Source: an uncultured Lachnospiraceae bacterium (lineage in GTDB: Bacteria; Bacillota; Clostridia; Lachnospirales; Lachnospiraceae). From it: a stretch of DNA of 64,000 nt. Under the pieces are notes generated by a model, which was given only the letters and a program-made list of their open reading frames with translations, ran no database searches and had not been told where the DNA came from. Where the stretch lies: the NCBI GenBank assembly GCA_910587095.1, contig CAJUMJ010000036.1:49135-113134 (forward strand). Reading direction: 5' to 3'. Positions 8,533-16,026 of this stretch are shown in pieces; position 1 is the first letter of the stretch; the number at the start of each line of letters is the position of its first letter. The position numbers and the translations under genes were made by a program.

Positions 8533-9576
8533 ATGCAAACATTGACAATTAATAATAATGACAGGCTGCTTATCGTCGCGCCTCACCCGGACGATGAGTG
8601 CATCGGGCCGGGAGGGCTTCTTGCATTGTATCCACAGCTCTGTAAGGTGGTTGTGCTCACGGACGGAAGACAGGGACAGGGAGATAGGCCGCCGGAGGTT
8701 GAAAAACAGATAAGAAAACAGGAATTTGTCAGTGAAATGCAAAAAGCGGGAGTCAGAGACTACGAAATGCTGGAATATGAAGACGGCGGCTTGATGCAGC
8801 ATACGGAATGCTTGGAAAAGCTGGATCTGACTCCGTTTGGCAAAATCTTTGTGACAGGAATACATGACAATCATCCCGACCATACGGCAGCCTTTGTCAG
8901 CGTGCAGCAGGCGTTGAAAAAGCAGGGCATTACAGATGTGGAAATATATCTGTATGAAGTACATGCCCCGTTGCGGGAAACGACACACATATTGGATATT
9001 ACGCGGGTACTTGAGAAAAAGCTAAGCCTGATCAGATGCCACCAGTCACAATTGACAAGTCTGCCTTACGATAAGATGGCCAGATGCCTGGCAGAATACA
9101 GGGCGTTGCAGAACCGGGCGGACGGCTGTTATTTTGAAAGCTATACCTATATGAGTCCTTTGGACGATCCGGACAGCAGTACCGTGGAGCTGGAAAAAAA
9201 GTGGCAGAAAAGTGTACTGTTTTACTGGATACTGACAAGGTGGATGGATTGGAAGATAGCGGGGAAACGTATAGCGGATGTCTTGCTGAAACAAAATTGG
9301 AGGCAGATCGCAGTGTATGGCTATGCGGAACTGGGACAGTTATTGTGCAGGGAGCTTGCCGAAGGCGAGGCACATGTTTCTTATTTACTGGATAAGAGAG
9401 TAGCGGATTCGGGGATAAAAAATTTGCCGGTGTATATTCCGCAAAGCGGGCTGCCACAGGTAGATGCGGTGGTGGTTACGGCGGTTTACTACTTTGACGA
9501 GATCAAAGAAGAGCTGTCAAAGATGGGGTATCAGAATATTATTTCTTTCAGGACACTTTTGGAGATGGACGAGTAA
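8533..9576 (+). CDS. PIG-L/LmbE-type deacetylase with C-terminal Rossmann-like module
   Basis: 347 residues. 'LLIVAPHPDDECIGPGG' is the zinc-binding PHPDDE motif of the PIG-L/LmbE family, and 'IHDNHPDHTAAF' supplies the later His/Asp ligands; family members de-N-acetylate GlcNAc-containing lipids and glycans. Residues about 257-347 are the shared module (IAVYGYAELGQLL, 'SYLLDKR', 'VDAVVVTAVYYFDEI'). An in-frame ATG at 8497 would overlap the upstream gene; the ATG at 8533 is chosen because GAGGG lies six bases before it and the catalytic strand then starts at the usual distance. This copy of the module is the closest match to the partial protein at the left edge of the window. Confidence 0.83.
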   Translation: MQTLTINNNDRLLIVAPHPDDECIGPGGLLALYPQLCKVVVLTDGRQGQGDRPPEVEKQIRKQEFVSEMQKAGVRDYEMLEYEDGGLMQHTECLEKLDLTPFGKIFVTGIHDNHPDHTAAFVSVQQALKKQGITDVEIYLYEVHAPLRETTHILDITRVLEKKLSLIRCHQSQLTSLPYDKMARCLAEYRALQNRADGCYFESYTYMSPLDDPDSSTVELEKKWQKSVLFYWILTRWMDWKIAGKRIADVLLKQNWRQIAVYGYAELGQLLCRELAEGEAHVSYLLDKRVADSGIKNLPVYIPQSGLPQVDAVVVTAVYYFDEIKEELSKMGYQNIISFRTLLEMDE

Positions 9577-9611
9577 AAGCAAATGCTTATGCCTGGGGAA
9601 AGAGGGCGCTT

Positions 9612-10706
9612 ATGGAAAACATTATTGTTTTTGGAATGGGAAAGTATTTTGAATGGAAGAGAGAAACGCTGGAGCAGAAATATAAAATTCTAAAATTTCT
9701 TGATAACAGGGTAGAGAAGAACAAGAAAGAGCTATATCAGAATACGGGTATAGAAATAATTAACCCGGATGATTTAGACGGGGATGATGACACGGTTATA
9801 TTCCTTATGTCGGTACATTTTGTAAGCATGTGGAGACAACTTTGCCGGGCCGGTATTTCTCCGGCACGAATCCGGTTTCCCTATACGGAAAAACCGTTTT
9901 TTGAAAATGACGGCGCACTGTGCCATGATCTGAGCGGGATCACATTCTCACAGGACTTCTTTACGTGTACCCGGAAAAACGGGGAGGTAATAAAGGTGCG
10001 CAGTGAGGAGGAGTGGCGAAATCTGCTGAGGAAGGCATACCGGAGCCGCTACCCTCTGATCCGCGCCATGGCAGAAATGGAAACGGAACCCATCAGCCGC
10101 CAGTTCGGTACAGAGAGGGGGACGCCGGTTGACCGCTACTATATCGAAAGATTTCTGGAAGAGCATAGACAGATGGTCAGAGGAGATGTCCTCGAGATAG
10201 AAGACAGCACTTATTCACTGCGGTACGGGGAAGAACGCATACAAAAAGCCATTGTCATGGATGTGGGAAGAGAAGATGGGGATATTACCTTTCGGGGAAA
10301 CCTTGAGACAGGGGAAGGAATTAAGGACGGGATAGCCGACTGCTTTATACTGACACAGACATTGATGTATATTTTTGACCTGAAAAGCGCTGCGCATCAT
10401 ATTGCACGGCTGCTGAAAAGGGGCGGATGCGCACTGATTACCTGTTCGGGCATTTCCCAAAATTCCAAGCGGTGTATGGACGATTACGGATGCTGTTTTA
10501 GCTTTAACCAAGATGCACTGCGCAGACTGTTTGAACAGGAACCGGGTATGGAAGTGACGGAAATTGGAAGTTATGGAAATGTGAAGACAGTTTCGGCGCA
10601 CTTGAACGGTTTATGCTTTGAAGATTTGACGGCAGATGATTTTGTGCCGAATGACAAGTATTATCCTCTGATTGTGTATGCGGTGGTGAGAAAGATTGGA
10701 AAATGA
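9612..10706 (+). CDS. Rossmann-like module fused to methyltransferase-like domain
   Basis: 364 residues. Residues 1-95 are the shared module (NIIVFGMGKYFEW, then 'LKFLDNR' and 'TVIFLMSVHFVSM'). The C-terminal half resembles methyltransferase-like domains found beside glycosyltransferases: 'GDVLEIEDSTYSLRYG', 'IADCFILTQTLMYIFDL' and 'LLKRGGCALITCSGISQ' correspond to the strand 1, strand 4 and 'LKPGG' regions. The first glycine motif is degenerate (EIEDSTY in place of E-x-G-x-G-x-G), a form common in this subfamily, so SAM binding is uncertain. The gene overlaps the next one by 11 bases, implying coupled translation. Confidence 0.65.
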   Translation: MENIIVFGMGKYFEWKRETLEQKYKILKFLDNRVEKNKKELYQNTGIEIINPDDLDGDDDTVIFLMSVHFVSMWRQLCRAGISPARIRFPYTEKPFFENDGALCHDLSGITFSQDFFTCTRKNGEVIKVRSEEEWRNLLRKAYRSRYPLIRAMAEMETEPISRQFGTERGTPVDRYYIERFLEEHRQMVRGDVLEIEDSTYSLRYGEERIQKAIVMDVGREDGDITFRGNLETGEGIKDGIADCFILTQTLMYIFDLKSAAHHIARLLKRGGCALITCSGISQNSKRCMDDYGCCFSFNQDALRRLFEQEPGMEVTEIGSYGNVKTVSAHLNGLCFEDLTADDFVPNDKYYPLIVYAVVRKIGK

Positions 10707-12252
10707 GAGAAAAATACCTCAGATTCTAGCGGTTTATCTGCCGCAGTTTCATGAGACAAAGGACAATAATTTATGGTGGGGAGAGGGGTTCACAGACTGG
10801 GAGACGGTAAAAACGGCGGAGGCATATTTTCCCGGGCATAATCAGCCAAGGGTGCCGCGCAACCAGCATTACTATGATCTTAGCCAAAAGGAAGTATTGG
10901 AGACACAGGCAAGGCTGGCGGCGGAATATGGCGTCGGTGGGTTTTGCTTTTATCATTATTATTTTAAAGACGGGAAAAAAGAGCTGGAGCTTCCGGCGGA
11001 GAATCTGCTGAAATGGAAAGACATAAAGATGCCGTTTTGCTTTAACTGGGCAAGTGAATCGTGGATCAGGTCATGGAGCAGGTTTACGGGGAACGTATGG
11101 GCGGAAAAATACGAAAGGCAGGAAACGGACGGGGCCGGTTCCATAAGCGGGATACTGGCGGAACAGGACTATGGAAACGAGGAGGACTGGGCAAAACATT
11201 TTGCGTATCTTTTGCCGTTTTTTCAGGATGACAGATACATAAAAAAGGACGGCAGGCCGGTATTTATTTTTTATAGCCCGAACGATATAAAACCGCTTGG
11301 AGAGATGACGGAATGCTGGCGCAGGTTAGCAAGAAAGGCGGGAATAGATGATTTGTATTTGATTGGTTCCCGGCTGAGCGCGCCGAATCCATATCTGGAT
11401 GCGGCAATTATATACGAACCGAGAAACAGCATCAACACGTTAAACGCAGGCGGGGAAGCCGGCATCAGGGAAGGAGTCAGATGCTTTGACTACGAAAGGA
11501 TATGGGAGTGTATCAATGCTTCCCAGCCTGTCTATGGATTTAAAACTTATTTTTGCGGCGTTTCGGGATATGATGATACGCCCAGAAGAGGAACGAGCGG
11601 CGAGTGCCTGATTAATGCGGCTCCTGACATATTTGAACGGCAGTTGAAAGCTCTTGTGCAAAAGAGCATAAATGCTGAAAATGAGTTTCTTTTTGTCAAT
11701 GCATGGAACGAATGGGGAGAAGGAATGTACCTCGAGCCGGATATGACGGATGGGTACGGTTATTTGAAGGCCATTAAAAATGTCGTGAACGCATCATATC
11801 ATTGGGAAAAAACAGACGTGAAAGAAGAGGCGCAGGAAGCGGTAAAAGCGGAGATGAAAGCGCTGAACGACAATGTACAAAAGTTTAAGAGCCTGTTTGA
11901 ACTGATAGACCGATGGCTGTTTCTGGAACAGGAAAGAAGGGTGAATTTTAAGCGGTATTTTCAGGACAGAGGGATTCATACGGTTGCGATCTATGGCATG
12001 GCGGCTTTGGGGAAACATGTATTGATCCAGTTGAAAAGGGAAGGGATTGCGCCGCTTTTTGGCATTGACCGTTATGTGGGGCAGTTTGGGGAGGACTTTA
12101 AAATATTCCGCCCGGAGGAAGAATTTCCGGCCGTGGATGCCGTCATTATTACGGCTTATGATGCGGACTCGATAGGCAGGCAGTTGAAAGACAGATGCGA
12201 AGGGAAAATGATTACATTGTGCGAAGTGATTGATGAGATGGCCAGATGGTGA
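10696..12252 (+). CDS. WbsX/GH99-like glycan protein with C-terminal Rossmann-like module
   Basis: 518 residues, TTG start overlapping the upstream stop. 'QILAVYLPQFHETKDNNLWWGEGFTDW' begins the WbsX domain. 'GVGGFCFYHYYF', 'CFNWASESW' and 'FLFVNAWNEWGEG' are its conserved blocks, the last carrying the Glu expected of a GH99-like barrel. WbsX proteins occur in O-antigen and rhamnan clusters and are annotated either as glycosyltransferases or glycosidases; the reaction is not settled. Residues about 425-518 are the shared module (HTVAIYGMAALGKH, 'FGIDRY', 'VDAVIITAYDAD'). The annotation of the WbsX part is firm; its chemistry is not. Confidence 0.82.
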   Translation: MENERKIPQILAVYLPQFHETKDNNLWWGEGFTDWETVKTAEAYFPGHNQPRVPRNQHYYDLSQKEVLETQARLAAEYGVGGFCFYHYYFKDGKKELELPAENLLKWKDIKMPFCFNWASESWIRSWSRFTGNVWAEKYERQETDGAGSISGILAEQDYGNEEDWAKHFAYLLPFFQDDRYIKKDGRPVFIFYSPNDIKPLGEMTECWRRLARKAGIDDLYLIGSRLSAPNPYLDAAIIYEPRNSINTLNAGGEAGIREGVRCFDYERIWECINASQPVYGFKTYFCGVSGYDDTPRRGTSGECLINAAPDIFERQLKALVQKSINAENEFLFVNAWNEWGEGMYLEPDMTDGYGYLKAIKNVVNASYHWEKTDVKEEAQEAVKAEMKALNDNVQKFKSLFELIDRWLFLEQERRVNFKRYFQDRGIHTVAIYGMAALGKHVLIQLKREGIAPLFGIDRYVGQFGEDFKIFRPEEEFPAVDAVIITAYDADSIGRQLKDRCEGKMITLCEVIDEMARW

Positions 12253-12269
12253 AAAGGAGACTGTAAAAT

Positions 12270-13322
12270 ATGGGGTGTGAATCGGCGGCGTTTATAAAGA
12301 AGGCGAGAAAAGTATATTTTTCCCTTGAGGATGAGGAATCCCGGGAAATATTCAGGAAGAAATTTTTGTACATGATTACCGGTGAAGATAAGTATTGGCT
12401 GCAAATTATTATGAATAGAGATCCTGAAAATTATCAAAGACTGGAAGCGATACAGTCCGGTAAAATAATTATTTACGGCGCCGGGAATATGTGTGAGGCA
12501 TCTATAAAAAGCTGCCAGGCGCTTGGCCACCCGGTCAGGTTTCTGTGTGACAGGGACAAGGCAAAACAGGGAACGGAAAGGTTTGGCATCAAAGTCATTT
12601 CGCCGGAAGAACTGGTAGAAAAGCACTTGGACGCGACAGTGGTAGTTGGCACATCGGACTATACACAAGAGGTTGTGGCATATCTTCAAAAATATTTCAG
12701 CAACGACTGCATCATACCGTTAGTAAGCCGGATTACATTGGAGCATCAGCTAAAGCAGTATTTTGAAGAGAGCATCATGGAATATCAGGACGGAGAAGTA
12801 TTTGTCGACTGCGGCTGCTATGATTTTGAGTCCAGCGAAAAATTAATGAAGCTTTGCGATGTAAAAAAGATTTATGCGTTTGAACCGGATGAGCGGAATC
12901 TGGAAAAAGTAAAATCAAATATAGAAAGACTGCAGTGTGGGGATAAAGTGGAAGTGTTTCACTGCGGGCTTTGGGATCAGCCAGCCAGCCTGTATTTTAA
13001 CGCTTCAGGAGACATGATGTCAAAGATCCGCTGTGATGTGCAGGAGGGAACGAAGATAGAGGTGGTGTCGTTAGACAGTGTGATACAGGAGAAGGTCACC
13101 TTTATCAAGATGGATATTGAAGGTTCCGAGATAAAGGCGCTGCAGGGAAGCAGAAACCTGATTCAGACATACAGACCGAAGCTTGCCATCAGCATTTACC
13201 ATAAATGGGAGGATCTGGTGGATATACCCACTTATATACACGAGCTTGTCCCGGAATATAAATTCTATATCCGGCATTATTTTTATTCGCCGGCGGAAAC
13301 GGTTCTTTATGCGACAGTCTGA
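12270..13322 (+). CDS. Rossmann-like module fused to FkbM-family methyltransferase (copy 1)
   Basis: 350 residues. A helical N-terminus of about 60 residues is followed by the shared module at about 64-155 (KIIIYGAGNMCEAS, 'RFLCDRDK', 'ATVVVGTSDY'). Residues about 170-345 are an FkbM-type methyltransferase: 'VFVDCGCYDFESS' is motif I, 'YAFEPDERNL' carries the acidic residue after strand 2, and 'VTFIKMDIEGSEIKAL' is the family signature. FkbM enzymes O-methylate sugars or polyketides. The next gene has the same three-part layout and the same C-terminal 'FYIRHY' ending, so the two are tandem paralogues. Confidence 0.85.
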   Translation: MGCESAAFIKKARKVYFSLEDEESREIFRKKFLYMITGEDKYWLQIIMNRDPENYQRLEAIQSGKIIIYGAGNMCEASIKSCQALGHPVRFLCDRDKAKQGTERFGIKVISPEELVEKHLDATVVVGTSDYTQEVVAYLQKYFSNDCIIPLVSRITLEHQLKQYFEESIMEYQDGEVFVDCGCYDFESSEKLMKLCDVKKIYAFEPDERNLEKVKSNIERLQCGDKVEVFHCGLWDQPASLYFNASGDMMSKIRCDVQEGTKIEVVSLDSVIQEKVTFIKMDIEGSEIKALQGSRNLIQTYRPKLAISIYHKWEDLVDIPTYIHELVPEYKFYIRHYFYSPAETVLYATV

Positions 13323-13342
13323 CATATTGGGAGGAAAGGGTA

Positions 13343-14401
13343 TTGTGTGGGATTGGAAACTTGCAGGAAATTTATAAAAGGCTGCAGGACGACGAATCAA
13401 AAATGATCTATATAAGCAGGCTTAATTACAGCGTTACGCAGGATGTTTCCTACCTGCGCGAAATGGTTGGCCGGGTAATGAAGACAAAAACGGTATGGCA
13501 GAATTTTCTGGACAAACTGGTAAAATTATCGGAAAAACGGGAGCTTGTTATTTTCGGCGCAGGGATGTGGGGAAATATTCTATACCGGGAGACATGCGGG
13601 TTAGTGCCATGGAAATGTATGGTGGATTCCAACCCTGTGGAGAGGGAAAACAGTCCCGTACCGATTCTCCCCTTTCAACAGTTTGTGGATAGCGATCAGG
13701 GAGAATATATTGTCCTGTCCTCCTTCAAAAACTTACGGGAAATGAAAGGGCAGTTACGGAGTCAGGGTATCCCGGATGACCGGATTATTGATGCGGGAAG
13801 CGTGATTTACCAGTTGACAGAGAAAGCCATTTACTTTGATCTGGAGGAATTACTCCCATGTAAAAGCCGGGAAGTTTTTGTGGACGCCGGCTGTTTCGAC
13901 GGGGAGACAACCAGACAGTTTCTTGCGTGGTGCGGCGGGAGCGGATACTCCTATTGTCTGGAACCAGATGCCTGCAATATCGCTTTGATCCAAAAGAATT
14001 TAGGAAGCAGCCTGAATTTTGAGATAATGGAAAAGGCCATATGGTCAAAGACAACGCGGCTTTCGATAGACGCCAAAGGGAATTGTGCAACTTCTGTGAC
14101 CGAGCAAAAAAGTCTTGACGACCAGAAGGGGATAGAGGCTGTTGCGCTGGATGACATTCTGCTTGATAAGGGTGTAACGTTTATCAAAATGGACATAGAG
14201 GGCGCAGAGGTGGAAGCATTACATGGCGCAGGGCGGATCTTATCCGAACAGAAGCCCCGGCTGGTAATCAGTATTTATCATAAACCGGATGATATCTGGA
14301 CGATTCCCCGGACAATCTTAAGCTATCATTCCGGGTATAAATTTTACTTGAGGCATTATTCGTTTTCCGATTATGATACTGTCCTGTATGCGATACCTTA
14401 A
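13343..14401 (+). CDS. Rossmann-like module fused to FkbM-family methyltransferase (copy 2)
   Basis: 352 residues, TTG start with GGAGGAAAGGG just upstream. Layout is the same as the preceding gene: helical N-terminus, shared module at about 66-155 (ELVIFGAGMWGNIL, 'KCMVDSN', 'EYIVLSSFKN'), then an FkbM methyltransferase with 'VFVDAGCFDGET', 'YCLEPDACN' and 'VTFIKMDIEGAEVEAL'. The C-terminus 'YKFYLRHYSFSDYDTVLYA' closely matches copy 1. The two probably methylate different positions or sugars of one glycan. The start is preceded by a strong ribosome site, and no better ATG exists nearby. Confidence 0.84.
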   Translation: MCGIGNLQEIYKRLQDDESKMIYISRLNYSVTQDVSYLREMVGRVMKTKTVWQNFLDKLVKLSEKRELVIFGAGMWGNILYRETCGLVPWKCMVDSNPVERENSPVPILPFQQFVDSDQGEYIVLSSFKNLREMKGQLRSQGIPDDRIIDAGSVIYQLTEKAIYFDLEELLPCKSREVFVDAGCFDGETTRQFLAWCGGSGYSYCLEPDACNIALIQKNLGSSLNFEIMEKAIWSKTTRLSIDAKGNCATSVTEQKSLDDQKGIEAVALDDILLDKGVTFIKMDIEGAEVEALHGAGRILSEQKPRLVISIYHKPDDIWTIPRTILSYHSGYKFYLRHYSFSDYDTVLYAIP

Positions 14402-14524
14402 CATGCGGTACAGATGCTTACGGCCTGTATGGAATTGATGTCCCTTATTTTGCAATCGGCATTTTGGCGCAGAGCATGAAAGATGCGATGATCGCAGGAC
14501 ACGGCTCTGACATGGAGAGAAAAA
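14402..14524 (+). other. Intergenic stretch with coding-like frame, possible gene remnant
   Basis: The 123 bases between the second FkbM gene and the next glycosyltransferase contain an open frame, offset from both neighbours, that runs into the start of the next gene and stops just after it. Its translation includes 'GLYGIDVPYFAIGILAQSM', with codon choice like the surrounding genes. No start codon with a ribosome site is visible, and the product matches no family I recognise. It may be the tail of a deleted gene, or chance. GGAGAGA for the downstream gene lies within it. Confidence 0.3.
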
Positions 14525-15961
14525 ATGACAGGTAAAAAAATTCTTCTCTTTGGCACCGGCGATTACTACAACCGCTACAAAAAATGGTTCCCTCGGGAGG
14601 ATGTCCAGGCGCTTCTCGACAACGCGCCGGACAAGCAGGACACGCTTTTGGACGGCATACCTGTGGTTTCACCAAAGCAGGGGGTACAGCTTCCCTATGA
14701 TATCATCGTGATTTTAAGCTTTTATGTGAAGACGATGAAACGGCAGCTTGTGGAGCTCGGCGTGCCGGAAGAAAAAATTTATCATTTTTATGACTTGAAC
14801 AGGCTGATCTGCAGCGGGAATGGGGAAGCGGCCGTCGATTATAAAAAAAATATCGAGTATTACGGCGGTGCGAAACAAGTTGAGCCGTCTTCTGCGATCC
14901 TGCTTTTATCGCATGACCTTACGATGGGAGGGCCGGCGCTCGCCCTCTATCATATGGCGCTGGCGCTGCTTAAGCAGGAGAAAAAGGTGGTGATGGCTTC
15001 CATGCTGGACGGCCCCCTGCGGGAAGTACTGCTGCAGGCAGGAATCCCGGTTATTGTTGATGCCAATTTACAGGTGGAAACCATGTGCGACGCCGGATGG
15101 CCGGAGAAGTTTTCCCTGATTGTATGCAATACCATCAATTTTCATGTGTTCTTATCGGAACGGAATACGGACACGCCGGTTGTCTGGTGGCTGCATGATT
15201 CTTCCTTTTTTTATGACGGGGTGATCCCGGGGGTTTTACAAGCAATAAGCAGAAAAAATATGCAGGTCTGTGCAGTAGGCCCTGTGGCGAGAAAAGCTAT
15301 GGAGAAATTCCGCACGGATCTGAGCATACAGGATTTGCTGTATGGGGTTGCGGATGAAGTGGAAGGATGTGAAGGAACCGGAAACAGACCAGGCACAGAC
15401 CGGGACAGAGTATGTTTTGTGACAATCGGTTACATAGAAATGAGAAAGGGACAGGATATTCTGGTAAAGGCGCTTCGGGACATGTCGGAGGAAATCCGAA
15501 AGAAGGCGGTATTTTATATGGCAGGGCCAGACACATCCTTACTTGCCGGGCGGATTAGGGAAGGTACAGAAGATTTGCCGGAAGTGGTTATGACGGGCGT
15601 TCTGGACAGGGAGGAGATTCACGCACTGTTGGAACAGGCGGATGTGCTTGTCTGTCCTTCCAGGGAAGATCCTATGCCGACTGTTGCGGCTGAGGCGATG
15701 ATGCACAGTGTTCCTTGCATTTTGTCGGATGTCACAGGCACGGCCGGCTACATACAGGACAGGGTGGACGGGATTGTGTTTCGCAGCGGGGATACAAAGC
15801 AGCTTTCGGAAAAGCTTGTCTGGTGCATAGAGCACCCTGGGCGGCTTTCCGATATGGGTATCCTGGCGCGGAAAGTGTACGAGAATGTATTCTCCGTGCG
15901 GGTGTTTGAAGAAAATGTACGGCATATTATGTCAAAGGTGCAGAAAGCAGGCGGGAAATAG
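14525..15961 (+). CDS. Rossmann-like module fused to family 4 glycosyltransferase
   Basis: 478 residues. Residues about 3-98 are the shared module (KKILLFGTGDYYNRY, 'QALLDNAPD', 'YDIIVILSFYV'), here with an insertion like the PglD N-terminal domain ('LLDGIPVVSP'). Residues about 118-478 are a GT-B glycosyltransferase of family 4: 'LSHDLTMGGPALAL' at the acceptor side, 'VTIGYIEMRKGQDIL' as the donor-binding loop, and 'DPMPTVAAEAMMHSVPCILSD' as the EX7E region. The start ATG has GGAGAGA upstream. Sugar specificity is unknown. Confidence 0.85.
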   Translation: MTGKKILLFGTGDYYNRYKKWFPREDVQALLDNAPDKQDTLLDGIPVVSPKQGVQLPYDIIVILSFYVKTMKRQLVELGVPEEKIYHFYDLNRLICSGNGEAAVDYKKNIEYYGGAKQVEPSSAILLLSHDLTMGGPALALYHMALALLKQEKKVVMASMLDGPLREVLLQAGIPVIVDANLQVETMCDAGWPEKFSLIVCNTINFHVFLSERNTDTPVVWWLHDSSFFYDGVIPGVLQAISRKNMQVCAVGPVARKAMEKFRTDLSIQDLLYGVADEVEGCEGTGNRPGTDRDRVCFVTIGYIEMRKGQDILVKALRDMSEEIRKKAVFYMAGPDTSLLAGRIREGTEDLPEVVMTGVLDREEIHALLEQADVLVCPSREDPMPTVAAEAMMHSVPCILSDVTGTAGYIQDRVDGIVFRSGDTKQLSEKLVWCIEHPGRLSDMGILARKVYENVFSVRVFEENVRHIMSKVQKAGGK

Positions 15962-16026
15962 CTTGGTACAGACCGAAGCGGGGGAAATGTTTCAGCAACA
16001 CATATATTTGGAAAAGAGGAGAAACA

